Part shown: in pieces, positions 16,548-27,072 of the stretch | Position numbering within the stretch: position 1 is the stretch's first letter | Layout of the letters: each line of letters begins with the position of its first letter | DNA from: Rothia gullae | GTDB lineage: Bacteria > Actinomycetota > Actinomycetes > Actinomycetales > Micrococcaceae | Direction: 5' to 3' | Length of the DNA stretch: 64,000 nt | NCBI RefSeq assembly: GCF_024294905.1 | Contig: NZ_JANCOC010000006.1 | Location: forward strand, 52,991 to 116,990 | The notes under the pieces: model-generated | Seen by the model: the letters and a program-made list of their open reading frames with translations, nothing else | Told to the model about the DNA's origin: nothing | The model's database searches: none | Made by a program: the position numbers and the translations under genes

Positions 16548-17129
16548 GTGCGAATTGTGGTTATGGTATCCGGCTCCGGAACGAATCTTCAGTCCATCCT
16601 CGACGCTGTAGCAGCGGGCGAGCTTCCCCTCGACATCGCGGCAGTGGGCGCCGACAAGCCCTGTCTGGGTATTGAACGTGCCCAGGCGGCGGGTGTACCC
16701 ACCTTCCTGGTGCAGCCCGGCGACTACGCGGACCGCCCCTCCTGGAACCGCGCGCTGGAAGAAAAGATCGCTTCCTACGACCCCGATTACATTGTGTTCG
16801 CTGGCTTCATGCGCATTGTTGACGCGCAGCTGGTCGAGCGTTTCAGCAACCGCATTATTAACACCCACCCCGCCCTACTGCCCTCCTTCCCGGGTGCGCA
16901 CGGCGTGCGTGACGCCCTGGCGCACGGTGTGAAGATTACCGGCCTGACCGTCCACTTTGTGGATGCGGGCGTTGATACCGGCCCCATTCTCGCCCAGGCG
17001 GCAGTGCCCGTTCTGGATGACGATACCGAAGAGACCCTGCACGAACGCATTAAGGTGCAGGAGCGCCGCCTACTCGTGCAGACTATTGCTTCTCTCGCTG
17101 AATCCCACGGCGCTGCATCTGACAGCTAA
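16548..17129 (+). CDS. purN: phosphoribosylglycinamide formyltransferase
   Basis: The cytosolic enzyme that transfers a formyl group from 10-formyl-tetrahydrofolate to GAR in the third step of purine synthesis. The 193 residues are the normal length. The phosphate-binding MVSGSGTNLQ is at the N-terminus. The catalytic Asn and His are in INTHPALLPSFPG (about 104-116), and the catalytic Asp is in VDAGVDTGPI (about 140). The GTG at 16548 is preferred over an ATG at 16530 because the promoter places the transcription start exactly there and because the protein then begins directly at the first beta strand (RIVVMVSG). It is followed by purH after a 214-bp leader. Confidence 0.94.
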   Translation: MRIVVMVSGSGTNLQSILDAVAAGELPLDIAAVGADKPCLGIERAQAAGVPTFLVQPGDYADRPSWNRALEEKIASYDPDYIVFAGFMRIVDAQLVERFSNRIINTHPALLPSFPGAHGVRDALAHGVKITGLTVHFVDAGVDTGPILAQAAVPVLDDDTEETLHERIKVQERRLLVQTIASLAESHGAASDS

Positions 17130-17343
17130 TTCCGCCCACTAAATTTTTCGCGGCGGAATGAGCCGAGCTCAAACCCCGCTGCCCACACACGTTCCGTTGT
17201 GCCCATTCGACGCGGTCACCTTAGCGTCACGCACAGCGGCGGGGAATACCCCCACACATATCCTGTCTATCCGGGCAGGCTACGTCCATCCACTAGCTGT
17301 GCCGTCGAGAACCGGCGTGCACGTCTAAAGCATCGGAGTATTT
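17130..17343 (+). promoter_or_regulatory. leader between purN and purH
   Basis: The interval is noncoding, with several GC-rich inverted repeats including GGGG-AATA-CCCC near 17242. Its length and position before a purine gene suggest regulation. I looked for the ZTP (pfl) riboswitch core and could not fit it convincingly. Confidence 0.3.
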
Positions 17344-18954
17344 GTGTCTCTCATTGAGCTCGATCGCGTGCCCCTGCGCCGCGCCCTCATTTCCGTCTAC
17401 GATAAGACCGGTCTGGAGGAGTTCGCCCGCGGCCTGCACGAGGCAGGCGTCGCGCTGGTCTCCACCGGCTCTACCGCATCCACCATCGCGGCAGCAGGCG
17501 TACCCGTCACCGAGGTCACCGAAGTGACCGGTTTCCCCGAGTGCCTCGAAGGCCGCGTGAAGACCCTGCATCCGCGCATCCACGCCGGTATTCTGGCTGA
17601 CCGCCGCAAGCAGGAGCACATCGACACCCTCGACGAGCTGGACGTTGAGGCGTTCGACCTGGTGGTTGTGAACCTGTACCCCTTCGTTGAGACCGTTGCA
17701 TCCGGTGCCGGTCAGGACGCCATCATCGAGAAGATCGACATTGGTGGCCCCTCCATGGTTCGCGCTGCCGCGAAGAACCACGATGCCGTCGCTATTGTGG
17801 TGGACCCCGCCGACTACGCGCGCACCGTTGAGGCCGCTAAGAATGGTGGCTTCTCCCTGGACGAGCGCCGCCGCCTTGCCGCTGGCGCATTCGCCCACAC
17901 CGCCGCATACGACACCGCTGTGGCTACCTGGACCGCATCCCAGTTCCTGCAGGATGAGGACGCTAACTTCTGGCCCCCGTACGCTGGCCTGGGCTTTGAG
18001 CGCAGCGAGACCCTGCGTTACGGCGAGAACCCGCACCAGCGTGCCGCCCTGTACGTTGACCCCGCCGCTGCCCCCGGTATTGCTCAGGCGGAGCAGCTGC
18101 ACGGTAAGGCGATGAGCTACAACAACTACGTTGATGCTGACGCCGCTCTGCGTGCCGCTTACGACTTCGACGAGCCGGCTGTTGCTGTTATCAAGCACAA
18201 CAACCCCTGCGGTATTGCTGTGGCAACCCCCGGCGCAGCTGACCCGATTGCGGACGCTCACGCGAAGGCGCACGCTTGCGACCCGCTGTCCGCATACGGT
18301 GGCGTGATTGCTGCTAACCGCCCGGTGACCGCCGCTATGGCTCAGACCGTCAAGGGCATCTTCACCGAGGTGATTGTGGCTCCCGGCTTCGAGCCCGAGG
18401 CGCTGGAGATTCTGCGTGAGAAGAAGAACCTGCGCCTGCTGGTTCTGCCTGAGGACTTTGCCCGCGAGGCTATTGAGTACCGCCCCATTTCCGGTGGCGC
18501 ACTCTTCCAGGAGGCTGACCGCCTGCAGGCTGAGGGCGACGACCCGAAGAACTGGACCCTGGTTGCCGGTGAGGTAGCTGACGAGGCAACCCTGCGCGAC
18601 CTTGAGTTTGCCTGGCGTGCACTGCGTTCGCCCAAGTCCAACGCTATTCTGCTTGCCGATAACGGCGCCGCCGTGGGCATCGGCATGGGTCAGGTGAACC
18701 GCGTGGATTCCTGCAAGCTCTCGGTGGAGCGCGCGAACACTCTCGGCGGTGAAGGTAACGAGCGTGCCCGCGGTGCGGTTGCCGCATCCGACGCGTTCTT
18801 CCCCTTCGCTGACGGCCTGCAGGTGCTGCTGGACGCCGGTGTGCGTGCCGTTGTACACCCGGGCGGTTCGATTCGCGACGAGGAAGTTATCGAGGCGGCT
18901 AAGGCTGCTGGTGTGACCATGTACCTGACCGGTACCCGCCACTTCTTCCACTAA
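17344..18954 (+). CDS. purH: bifunctional AICAR formyltransferase/IMP cyclohydrolase
   Basis: Catalyses the last two steps of IMP synthesis: formylation of AICAR with 10-formyl-THF and ring closure. The 536 residues match the family. The N-terminal MGS-like cyclohydrolase domain includes [18 protein letters not shown] and [16 protein letters not shown] (about residues 60-80). The C-terminal transformylase has the catalytic KHNNPCG motif (about 284-290) and ends [13 protein letters not shown] ([11 protein letters not shown]), as is typical. The start is GTG with CGGAG five bases upstream. It lies downstream of purN and near glyA and folD, which supply its cofactor pool. A hairpin with T-tail at 18997-19050 ends the transcript. 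Confidence 0.96.
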   Translation: MSLIELDRVPLRRALISVYDKTGLEEFARGLHEAGVALVSTGSTASTIAAAGVPVTEVTEVTGFPECLEGRVKTLHPRIHAGILADRRKQEHIDTLDELDVEAFDLVVVNLYPFVETVASGAGQDAIIEKIDIGGPSMVRAAAKNHDAVAIVVDPADYARTVEAAKNGGFSLDERRRLAAGAFAHTAAYDTAVATWTASQFLQDEDANFWPPYAGLGFERSETLRYGENPHQRAALYVDPAAAPGIAQAEQLHGKAMSYNNYVDADAALRAAYDFDEPAVAVIKHNNPCGIAVATPGAADPIADAHAKAHACDPLSAYGGVIAANRPVTAAMAQTVKGIFTEVIVAPGFEPEALEILREKKNLRLLVLPEDFAREAIEYRPISGGALFQEADRLQAEGDDPKNWTLVAGEVADEATLRDLEFAWRALRSPKSNAILLADNGAAVGIGMGQVNRVDSCKLSVERANTLGGEGNERARGAVAASDAFFPFADGLQVLLDAGVRAVVHPGGSIRDEEVIEAAKAAGVTMYLTGTRHFFH

Positions 18955-18996
18955 ACATGTGTAGCGGGCTCAGTACGCGCTGAGCTACCTGCTGTG

Positions 18997-19050
18997 AGCG
19001 GGGCATTTCCGGGGTGAACCTTCTGGTGAGCCTGGGATGCCCCGCTTTTT
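18997..19050 (+). terminator. terminator after purH
   Basis: AGCGGGGCAT (18997-19006) pairs with ATGCCCCGCT (19037-19046), followed by a run of T. The next ~60 bases hold imperfect GCTGGGACA/TTGGGGCATC-type repeats of about 15 nt. Confidence 0.8.
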
Positions 19051-19250
19051 CGTGCTATCGACCTGAGACGTATGCATGGGGACCTCTGTGCTGGGACATC
19101 TATGCTGGGACAGTCGCGTTGGGGCATCCGTATTGTGGGCAGTCGTATTTATAGAATTTTTGCTCTATTTGCGCCGGATTTGCGCATGAGGGCGCGTCAA
19201 CGACCACCGGGATGCGCACAGATTGGCTAAAAGTTCGCTAGGATTAGGGT

Positions 19251-19832
19251 GTGCCTAAAGTCAGCGAAGAATACAAAAAGAACAGGCGTTCTCAGATTGT
19301 AGAGACCGCCCGCGAATGCTTCATCAAGCACGGTTATCAGAAGGCTTCGATGAGCGACATTATTGCGGCCACCGGCCTGTCTGCTGGAGCGATTTATAAC
19401 CACTTCTCCTCCAAGGATGAGATTATCCTGGCGGCAGCCCGCATGGATATGGCGCCCTTCGACCGCATCCGCGCCGAGCAGCCCTGGGACTACGTGTTCG
19501 GGTGCCTGAAGGTGCTGGATACCCCCAAGATTCGCCGTCACCTGCTCGTTACCTGGGGCGAGGCTGTGGCAATGCCGCAGCTGGCGACCGTCGTTTCTGA
19601 GCAGCTGAGCTACCTGCGTGATCAGTCCCTGGAACGCTACCGAGCCTGGGGTGCCGCTGAGCTGGATTTCACCGAAGAGGAGCTTGAGGAGTGGCTGACC
19701 GTTATCGGTGCCGCGGTGCTGTCGGTGCTGACCGGTTACGTGGTTCAGACCCAGCTGGTGGCTGGCGGTAAGAAGGAGAGTGCTCGCGAGGCGTACCTGG
19801 AGTATGCTTCCGCTATCCTGCGTCAGGCGTAG
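19251..19832 (+). CDS. TetR-family transcriptional regulator
   Basis: A 193-residue DNA-binding protein. The N-terminal helix-turn-helix is clear: ARECFIKHGYQKASMSDIIA followed by TGLSAGAIYNHFSSKDE (about residues 18-52). The C-terminal ligand-binding part is all-helical and not diagnostic. No Shine-Dalgarno is present, but TAGGAT (19239-19244) lies 6 nt before the GTG, consistent with a leaderless mRNA. It lies between purH and glyA without obvious target genes adjacent; it may regulate itself or genes elsewhere. Confidence 0.88.
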   Translation: MPKVSEEYKKNRRSQIVETARECFIKHGYQKASMSDIIAATGLSAGAIYNHFSSKDEIILAAARMDMAPFDRIRAEQPWDYVFGCLKVLDTPKIRRHLLVTWGEAVAMPQLATVVSEQLSYLRDQSLERYRAWGAAELDFTEEELEEWLTVIGAAVLSVLTGYVVQTQLVAGGKKESAREAYLEYASAILRQA

Positions 19833-19936
19833 GGTGCGTAGACCCGCTTAACTGTCGCCGATCAGCCTGCCGGGGTGTGTTCTATGCCCCTCGCTGGTGT
19901 CACGCCGACGCCGTAAAAACTTCATCGTGATGCTTT

Positions 19937-19976
19937 GTAAAGCCCGTTTTCCTTCTCGAAGGAACGCGGGCTTTAC
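19937..19976. terminator. long hairpin between tetR-type gene and glyA
   Basis: GTAAAGCCCG (19937-19946) pairs with CGGGCTTTAC (19967-19976), and an inner TTCCTT/AAGGAA stem with a CTCG loop makes almost the whole 40 nt double-stranded. There is no T-tail on either side. Confidence 0.65.
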
Positions 19977-20124
19977 GGTATTATGAGGTGTAGCTCATAT
20001 TTTTTCATTCAGGGTTTGCAACTGGATGCGCCCGCCGCCTCCTGTAGATCGCCCGGCGTGTGCCGCGGCAGCCCCGATGATGAGCGACCGAAGATAACGC
20101 AAAAAAAACACTCCCAGGAGCATA

Positions 20125-21399
20125 ATGTCCGAGCAGAAGATCCTCGAGATGCCCCTCGCCGACCTCGACCCCGAGGTTGCAGAAGCCATTGAGCTGGAGC
20201 GCAAGCGCCAGCAGAACACCCTCGAGATGATTGCATCTGAGAACTTCGTCCCCCGTGCCGTCCTTGAAAGCCAGGGCTCGGTACTGACCAACAAGTACGC
20301 TGAGGGTTACCCCGGCCGCCGCTACTATGGCGGCTGCGAATTTGTTGACATCGTTGAGTCCCTCGCTATTTCCCGTGTGAAGGAACTCTTCGGTGCTGAG
20401 CACGCCAACGTTCAGCCCCACTCCGGTGCGCAGGCGAACAACGCTGTCATGCACGCATTGCTGAACCCCGGCGACACCATCATGGGTCTGTCCCTGGCAC
20501 ACGGCGGCCACCTGACCCACGGTATGAAGCTGAACGTCTCCGGCAAGCTGTACAACGTTGTCGCGTACGGTGTGGATGAGTCCGGCCGCGTTGACATGGA
20601 GCAGGTGCGTGAACTGGCTCTGGCTGAGCGTCCCAAGCTGATTATTGCCGGCTGGTCCGCGTACCCCCGTCAGCTGGACTTCGCTGCGTTCCGCGCGATT
20701 GCTGACGAGATCGGCGCGTACCTGTGGGTGGACATGGCTCACTTCGCGGGCCTGGTGGCTGCGGGTCTGCACCCGAACCCCGTCCCGCACGCACACGTGG
20801 TCTCCTCCACCGTACACAAGACCCTGGGCGGCCCCCGCTCCGGCTTCATCCTCTGCACCGAAGAGCTGAAGAAGAAGATTGACTCCGCAGTGTTCCCCGG
20901 CCAGCAGGGCGGCCCGCTCATGCACGTGATCGCTGCGAAAGCTACCGCGTTCAAGGTTGCCGCATCTGACGCGTTCAAGGACCGTCAGAAGCGCACTGTT
21001 GAGGGCGCACAGATTCTCGCGAACCGCCTGCTGCAGCAGGACGTGAAGGATGCTGGCGTGTCGATCGCTTCCGACGGTACCGACGTTCACCTGGTGCTCG
21101 TTGACCTGCGTGACCACGCCCTCAACGGCAAGGAAGCAGAGGACCTGCTGCACGCCGCTGGCATTACCGTCAACCGTAACGCCGTGCCGAACGACCCGCG
21201 CCCGCCGATGGTGACCTCCGGTCTGCGTATCGGTACCCCCGCGCTGGCGACCCGCGGCTTCGATGCTGAGGGCTTCACCGAGGTAGCCGACATTATCGCT
21301 TCCGTACTGCTGCCGAACCCGGACATCGCTGCGTTGCGTGCCCGCGTTGAGGCACTGTGCACCAAGTACCCCCTCTACCAGGGTAGTGAGAACTGGTAG
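20125..21399 (+). CDS. glyA: serine hydroxymethyltransferase
   Basis: A cytosolic PLP enzyme that interconverts serine and glycine and charges tetrahydrofolate with a C1 unit. The 424 residues are of normal length. The PLP lysine is in [14 protein letters not shown] (about Lys232). The N-terminal ENFVP and [15 protein letters not shown] signatures and the C-terminal [10 protein letters not shown] are intact. The start has CAGGAG with good spacing. The preceding ~150 bp leader contains GC-rich inverted repeats but no riboswitch that I recognise. It works with folD downstream and purN/purH upstream in the same one-carbon pathway. Confidence 0.97.
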   Translation: MSEQKILEMPLADLDPEVAEAIELERKRQQNTLEMIASENFVPRAVLESQGSVLTNKYAEGYPGRRYYGGCEFVDIVESLAISRVKELFGAEHANVQPHSGAQANNAVMHALLNPGDTIMGLSLAHGGHLTHGMKLNVSGKLYNVVAYGVDESGRVDMEQVRELALAERPKLIIAGWSAYPRQLDFAAFRAIADEIGAYLWVDMAHFAGLVAAGLHPNPVPHAHVVSSTVHKTLGGPRSGFILCTEELKKKIDSAVFPGQQGGPLMHVIAAKATAFKVAASDAFKDRQKRTVEGAQILANRLLQQDVKDAGVSIASDGTDVHLVLVDLRDHALNGKEAEDLLHAAGITVNRNAVPNDPRPPMVTSGLRIGTPALATRGFDAEGFTEVADIIASVLLPNPDIAALRARVEALCTKYPLYQGSENW

Positions 21400-21410
21400 A
21401 CCCATGAATG

Positions 21411-21456
21411 ACCCCGTTCGCTCAACATCCCTTCGTGGGTGCTGAGCGAACGGGGT
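21411..21456 (+). terminator. terminator after glyA
   Basis: A perfect 14-bp stem: ACCCCGTTCGCTCA (21411-21424) with TGAGCGAACGGGGT (21443-21456). Confidence 0.85.
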
Positions 21457-21606
21457 TATTTCGCCCTCTTACTTTTACCGCCCTGCCCGCTACATCCGTG
21501 GAGGCACATAGTGGGGGGAGTGGTATCTCCTAGACACACACCCTAGGACCTAACACACAGACCGTCCGTTTCGGCGAACCCGCCGTAATCTATGGAAGGA
21601 AAAACA

Positions 21607-22485
21607 ATGCCCCAGATTCTAGACGGTAACGCAACCGCCGCAGCCATCAAGGAAGAGCTGAAGGAGCGCGTCGAGGCGCTCAAGGCTAAGGGTATTACCC
21701 CCGGCCTGGGGACCGTGCTGGTCGGTGACGACCCCGCATCCCGCTCGTACGTGGGCGCTAAGCACCGCGACTGCGCAGAGATCGGTATTAACTCCATCCG
21801 TGTGGACCTGCCCGGTGACATCACTCAGGAAGAGCTCGACGCAGAGATCGACAAGCTGAACAACGACCCGGCGTGCACCAGCTACATTGTGCAGCTGCCC
21901 CTGCCCAAGCACCTGGATACCAACCGCGTGCTGGAGCGCATCGCCCCCGAGAAGGACGCTGACGGCCTGCACCCGACCAATCTCGGCAAGCTCGTGCTGA
22001 ACGTTTCTGAGCTGTTGGACTCCCCGCTGCCTTGCACCCCCAACGGTGTCATTGAGCTGGTCAAGCGCCACGGCATCGATTGGAACGGTAAGAACGTTGT
22101 GGTGCTCGGCCGCGGCATTACCGTGGGCCGTCCGCTGGGTCTGCTGCTGACTCGCCGGGAGGTGAACGCGACCGCAACCCTGGCGCACACCGGTACCGAG
22201 AACCTGGACGAGGTGCTGCGCGAGGCTGACGTCATTGTTGCCGCTGTGGGTGTTCCGCACGTGCTGAAGGCTCACCAGGTCAAGGACGGCGCAATCCTGC
22301 TGGACGTTGGTGTTTCCCGCGCTGAGGACCCGGAAACCGGCAAGAAGAAGCTCTTCGGCGATGTCTCTCCGGAGGCTGCGCAGAAGGCGTCCTGGGTTTC
22401 CCCGAACCCCGGCGGTGTGGGCCCGATGACTCGCGCGGAGCTGCTGGTGAACGTGGTTGAGACTGCGGAGCGTCAGGCGGCGTAA
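21607..22485 (+). CDS. folD: methylenetetrahydrofolate dehydrogenase/cyclohydrolase
   Basis: A bifunctional cytosolic enzyme converting 5,10-methylene-THF to 10-formyl-THF, the donor used by PurN and PurH. The 292 residues match the family. Signatures are [15 protein letters not shown] with the catalytic Lys (about 55), [12 protein letters not shown] (about 95), and the NADP-binding [17 protein letters not shown] (about 165). The ATG at 21607 is chosen over one 15 nt upstream because GGAAGG sits at ideal distance from it. The gene lies between two strong terminators and is probably monocistronic. Confidence 0.96.
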   Translation: MPQILDGNATAAAIKEELKERVEALKAKGITPGLGTVLVGDDPASRSYVGAKHRDCAEIGINSIRVDLPGDITQEELDAEIDKLNNDPACTSYIVQLPLPKHLDTNRVLERIAPEKDADGLHPTNLGKLVLNVSELLDSPLPCTPNGVIELVKRHGIDWNGKNVVVLGRGITVGRPLGLLLTRREVNATATLAHTGTENLDEVLREADVIVAAVGVPHVLKAHQVKDGAILLDVGVSRAEDPETGKKKLFGDVSPEAAQKASWVSPNPGGVGPMTRAELLVNVVETAERQAA

Positions 22486-22516
22486 GGCTCGCAACATTTC
22501 AGGGCTGATAACTCAA

Positions 22517-22560
22517 AAGGGCTGTGCCCCGGTAGAACAATCTACCGGGGCACAGCCCTT
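22517..22560. terminator. 20-bp perfect bidirectional terminator
   Basis: Positions 22517-22536 are perfectly complementary to 22541-22560 around an ACAA loop. It separates convergent folD (+) and the GntR relic (-), with A/T at both edges. Confidence 0.9.
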
Positions 22561-22589
22561 CACACTATCGTCACAAGAAAAGGCAGATG

Positions 22590-23412
22590 CTAGAGAATCA
22601 TCTCGTAGAAGTAGGCATCAGCAAGGTACAGGGTCTCTGAGTACTCGACGGGGCTACCTTCTTCGGTGTAGCCGGTCGCGCAGACCTTGAACGCCGCCTC
22701 GCCCACGGGAACCTGGTGGTTGAACGCCTCGGCGTCGGTGAAGAGCGCCGCGCTGGTGCGTACGCGGGCGTGCTTAATGGCGTTGGGGGTGTCGGCAAGC
22801 TGGTCGAAGGAGCTTGAAGCGCCGGATATTTCCGCCATCATGGCGTCCAGGATGCGGCTTGCGGTGGCTTTCACAAAGTAGGAATGCTCAAAGTCGATGA
22901 CTTCGTGGTTGGCAAGACGCAGGCGGCGCACGAATAGCACCTGCTCACCCACCGGCACGGATAGGTGGGTGGAGATCTCTTCGGCGGCGTTCACCCAGCG
23001 GGTTGCAATCATGCGGGTGGAGCCCTCAAAACCGCGGCGGCGCATATCGTCAACGAAGGTGCCCACGCGCGGAATGTAGGTGGCGTCGGTACGCTCGGCA
23101 ACATAGGTGCCGGAGCCCTGCACGTTGTAGAGCAGGCCGCGTTTAATTCAGAACCTTCAGGGCGCTACGAACCGTCTGGCGGCTCACCCCAAATTTCTGC
23201 TGAATTATGCGTTCGGTGGGCAACTTATCGCCGGGCTTACCGGGAATAATGTAGCGCTGCTCAATGTAGTGGATAACCTGCTCGTACTTCGGGCCGGGAA
23301 TCGGGGGTAGCTCGTAGCGGCTCTCAGCGTTGTGAGCGGTACTTTCGGATGCGGTGGTGCCCGCAGAATGTGATGGGGCACCGTGGTCGGTGGTCTGTGA
23401 AGGAGTGTGAAT
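22590..23412 (-). pseudogene. frameshifted GntR/UTRA regulator
   Basis: Two halves of a HutC-type GntR regulator lie in different frames. The N-terminal winged helix (PGPKYEQVIHYIE ... FGVSRQTVRSALKVLN) ends at a TAA around 23144-23148. One base later the frame continues RGLLYNVQGSGTYVAER and runs through a full UTRA ligand-binding domain to 22590. Removing one base from the AATTAAAC stretch restores the family pattern VLNKRGLLYNVQGSGTYV. In addition, the winged-helix frame has no ATG, GTG or TTG before the domain, only an ATT at 23412 after two stops, while an ATG in another frame lies at 23416. Either the gene carries two lesions or the draft sequence has errors here. Confidence 0.8.
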
Positions 23413-23500
23413 TCATCACCCAATAGTTTATCGTTCAGCCAGAGAAAAAAACGCGCACGAGTGAAAATTTCTCTTCCCTCAAACTGGCATAATTAAGACT

Positions 23501-24376
23501 ATGCATTTTTCTAACACCCCTGCACCGCGCCCGAGCGGTCTGCTTCGCGTGGCAAGCGTGAATGTGAACGGTATCCGAGCCGCCTACAAGAAGGATATGG
23601 CGGCATGGTTGGCGAGCCGTGACATCGATATTCTCTGCCTGCAGGAGGTGCGTGCCCCCGACGCTATCGTGCGTGAGCTGCTTGACGAATCCCAGTGGCA
23701 TATTCTGCATGCGGAGGCTGCCGCGAAGGGCCGTGCGGGCGTGCTGGTGGCGACCCGCCGTACCCCGAACTCGGCTGGTGAAATCCTGGAGAACCAGCCG
23801 GTAGCGACCCGCTCGAATATTGGCGAAGAGTACTTTGACGATTCGGGCCGCTGGGTTGAGGCGGACTATGTTCTGCCCAACGGCAAGACCCTGACTGTGG
23901 TCAGCGCCTACGTTCACTCCGGTGAGGTCGGCACCCAGAAGCAGGACGATAAGTACCGCTTCCTGGAGCGCATGCTGGTGCGCATGCCGGAGCTGGCAAA
24001 GTGTTCGGACCACGTGCTCATCGTGGGCGATTTGAACGTGGGCCACACCGAGCTCGACATTAAGAACTGGAAGGCTAACCAGAAGCGTGCCGGCTTCCTG
24101 CCGGAAGAACGCGCCTACTTTGACCGCTTCTTCGGCAATATCGGCTACCGCGATGTGGCTCGTGAGCTGGCGGGTCAGGTGCCGGGTCCCTACACCTGGT
24201 GGTCTTACCGCGGTAAGGCGTTCGATAATGACGCAGGCTGGCGTATCGACTACCACATGGCGACCCCGGCGCTCGCCGAAAGCGCCGTGGAAGCGGTCGT
24301 GGACCGTGCGGCAAGCTACGATGAGCGTTTCAGTGATCACGCGCCGCTCGTGGTTGACTACCGCATCGGTGAGTAA
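23501..24376 (+). CDS. xthA: exodeoxyribonuclease III
   Basis: A Mg-dependent AP endonuclease and 3'-5' exonuclease of base-excision repair, 291 residues. Motifs in order: VNVNGIRAA with the metal Asn (about 24), LCLQEVRAP with the metal Glu (about 48), VGDLNVGHTELD (about 172), RIDYHMATP (about 250) and SDHAPLVVD with the catalytic Asp-His (about 280). The start lacks a Shine-Dalgarno, but CATAAT (23488-23493) is 7 nt before the ATG. It is followed at 86 bp by trpS on the same strand. Confidence 0.94.
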   Translation: MHFSNTPAPRPSGLLRVASVNVNGIRAAYKKDMAAWLASRDIDILCLQEVRAPDAIVRELLDESQWHILHAEAAAKGRAGVLVATRRTPNSAGEILENQPVATRSNIGEEYFDDSGRWVEADYVLPNGKTLTVVSAYVHSGEVGTQKQDDKYRFLERMLVRMPELAKCSDHVLIVGDLNVGHTELDIKNWKANQKRAGFLPEERAYFDRFFGNIGYRDVARELAGQVPGPYTWWSYRGKAFDNDAGWRIDYHMATPALAESAVEAVVDRAASYDERFSDHAPLVVDYRIGE

Positions 24377-24399
24377 GACGCGGACCCACCTACAGATAA

Positions 24400-25527
<1,128 letters not shown>

Positions 25528-25578
25528 CCCGCTGTTCAGCCAAATTGGCTGAGACGCCGCATTACCTGCACGATTGAG

Positions 25579-26157
25579 ATGACAGTACAAGAGAACTCTT
25601 CGAGCCCCACGACGGCTCCTGCATCCCCGACCCTGAAACCCGGTCACCGCTACCTGAGCGTTATTGCGCACGTGAGCGGTGAGAATGTTCAGCGCCTGGA
25701 AGAGTGGAAGCGTTCGGTAGTTGGTGGTGCTGTGGCGCCTACCAGCACCCACGTGACCGTGTACCTGATGGAGCTGAACGAGTCTCTATTGGCTGAGGTG
25801 CAGTCCCCGCAGTTCCGCGAGGCGCTGGACACGCCGCGTTTTGAGGCGCGCTGGGGTTCGGTGCACTCCTTCCGCCCGGTAACCGAGGTGGAGTACCTGA
25901 ACCTGGAGGCGGGCAAGACCGAGTTCGAGCAGATTCACCAGAAGCTGGTTGAGCTATTCGGTACCGGTGCGGCGTCCTTCCCCTATGTGCCGCACGTGAC
26001 CCTGGGCCATGGGCTTACGGAAGAGCAGGTGGCGAACGCCCGTGAGGTGTTTGACGCTCTGCCCGTAGAGCAGCGTACCTTCACCGTGGATCACCTGCAC
26101 TGCTACTCCTACGACGGGCAGAACTGGGAAGAGATGAGGGTTCTGCCGCTGCGTTAG
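25579..26157 (+). CDS. 2H phosphoesterase (2'-5' RNA ligase-like)
   Basis: A 192-residue protein with the two HxTx motifs that define 2H phosphoesterases: HVTVYLM (about residue 60) and HVTLGHGL (about 140). Family members open cyclic phosphates or 2'-5' links in RNA or nucleotides. The actual substrate cannot be inferred. No good Shine-Dalgarno stands before the ATG, so it may be coupled to the preceding trpS transcript. Placement next to a tRNA synthetase gene hints at RNA processing but proves nothing. A very long hairpin at 26170-26244 follows. Confidence 0.82.
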   Translation: MTVQENSSSPTTAPASPTLKPGHRYLSVIAHVSGENVQRLEEWKRSVVGGAVAPTSTHVTVYLMELNESLLAEVQSPQFREALDTPRFEARWGSVHSFRPVTEVEYLNLEAGKTEFEQIHQKLVELFGTGAASFPYVPHVTLGHGLTEEQVANAREVFDALPVEQRTFTVDHLHCYSYDGQNWEEMRVLPLR

Positions 26158-26169
26158 TAGCTGGCGTAT

Positions 26170-26244
26170 AAACCTGGAATACGTATAGAGAGATGCGACC
26201 GATCGCTAATCGGTAGCATCTCTCTATACGTATTCGCGAGGTTT
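26170..26244. terminator. very long multi-segment hairpin
   Basis: A perfect 19-bp stem (26178-26196 with 26216-26234) is extended inside by ACCGAT/ATCGGT and outside by AAACCT/AGGTTT. There is no T-tract. It separates the convergent 2H phosphoesterase and AztD-like genes. Confidence 0.75.
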
Positions 26245-26261
26245 ATCTCAGCGTGAGAGCC

Positions 26262-26753
26262 CTAGTGGGAGTGGCCCTCATGAGCCTCTCCGGATTCGTG
26301 TGCCTCAGCCTCAACCGGTGCAACGTTCGAGGAGGAGACACCCAGAATCTCGTTCGGGATCTTCGGAAGTTCCACGCTCATCAGCTCCTTTGGAGCCGCC
26401 GGGCTCGACAGGGACACCGCAATGAGCTTCTTGGTCGCCGGGTCGGTCACGTAGGCGGTCTTACCGTCCACCCACAGCGCCGGACGCTCGTCCTGCCACG
26501 TCTCAGACTCGGTCCACGCCTCCATGAGCTGTACGGAGCCCAGCTCCGCGCCGGTTGCCGAATTGAAGATACACAGCTTGCCGTCGGTGATGGGTACGAG
26601 GGTTGCGCTCGCGGAGGTGGAGGCGCTGGGGCTGGTCTGTGTATTCTGGCCGATCTGGGTGTTCTGGGAGCCGCATGCGGTCAGGGCGAGTGCAGCTACT
26701 GCGCCGAGTGCGCCGGCGCGGGTGAGGAAAACCTGCGGGTCATGTGCATGCAC
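26262..26753 (-). pseudogene. remnant of AztD-like zinc-binding lipoprotein
   Basis: The C-terminal ~100 residues (DGKTAYVTDPATKKLIAVSL, PKIPNEILGV) resemble the last part of AztD, a periplasmic zinc metallochaperone beta-propeller of about 400 residues. The tail HESGEAHEGHSH could bind metal. Near the N-terminus a lipobox LTAC follows AGALGAVAALA. Between them only ~60 residues remain, so most of the propeller is missing. The signal-peptide frame has no proper start except a weak GTG. An ATG (26749) in another frame reads MHMTRR, and one extra T in the nearby T-run would join it to FLTRAGALG. So a frameshift plus a large internal deletion is likely. A Zur-like palindrome stands directly upstream. 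Confidence 0.6.
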
Positions 26754-26764
26754 CAAGACTAACA

Positions 26765-26779
26765 GGAGAATGGTTCTCA
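26765..26779. promoter_or_regulatory. Zur-like palindrome before AztD remnant
   Basis: GGAGAATGGTTCTCA contains the inverted repeat GAGAA-TGG-TTCTC and matches the remembered Zur consensus at 11 of 15 positions. It lies within 20 bp of the lipoprotein start region. A zinc repressor site would fit a zinc chaperone gene. Confidence 0.45.
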
Positions 26780-26940
26780 ATAGTGGTTGATCCTTCGCTC
26801 GTATCAGACTCTGGAAGTGCATCCCACGCCGGGTGCGTAAGGCATTCAGACTCCTGATCCAGCCGCAGGGAGCATCCTTCCACGTCCCACTAGGCAAAAG
26901 CCTTGAAACCGCCCGCGAAATAACCCATTAGGGCAAAAGA

Positions 26941-26976
26941 AAACCGGCTCCCTTCCGCAAAGAAGAGAGCCGGTTT
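26941..26976 (-). terminator. terminator after manC
   Basis: AAACCGGCTC (26941-26950) pairs with GAGCCGGTTT (26967-26976). Read on the minus strand, TTCTTTTG follows the stem. Confidence 0.8.
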
Positions 26977-27072
26977 CTAGAGGTATCTTTTGCTCGAGCA
27001 GAGTTCAAGCACCTGCGCGGGGCTAGCCACTCAGAGGTGCCTGCTCAGTACTACCTGCTCAGGGTCAAAAAT

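Noticed and set aside
16311..16868. 185-aa minus-strand ORF over the decamer repeats and purN start
   Set aside because: It is opposite purN and made of repeat-derived GFMGVHGG units; not a credible gene.
17130..17343. ZTP riboswitch before purH
   Set aside because: The context is suggestive and a CCGGGCAGG word occurs, but the paired core elements of the pfl motif could not be placed.
19977..20124. riboswitch before glyA
   Set aside because: GC-rich inverted repeats are present, but no known ZTP, SAM-type or glycine aptamer pattern was recognised.
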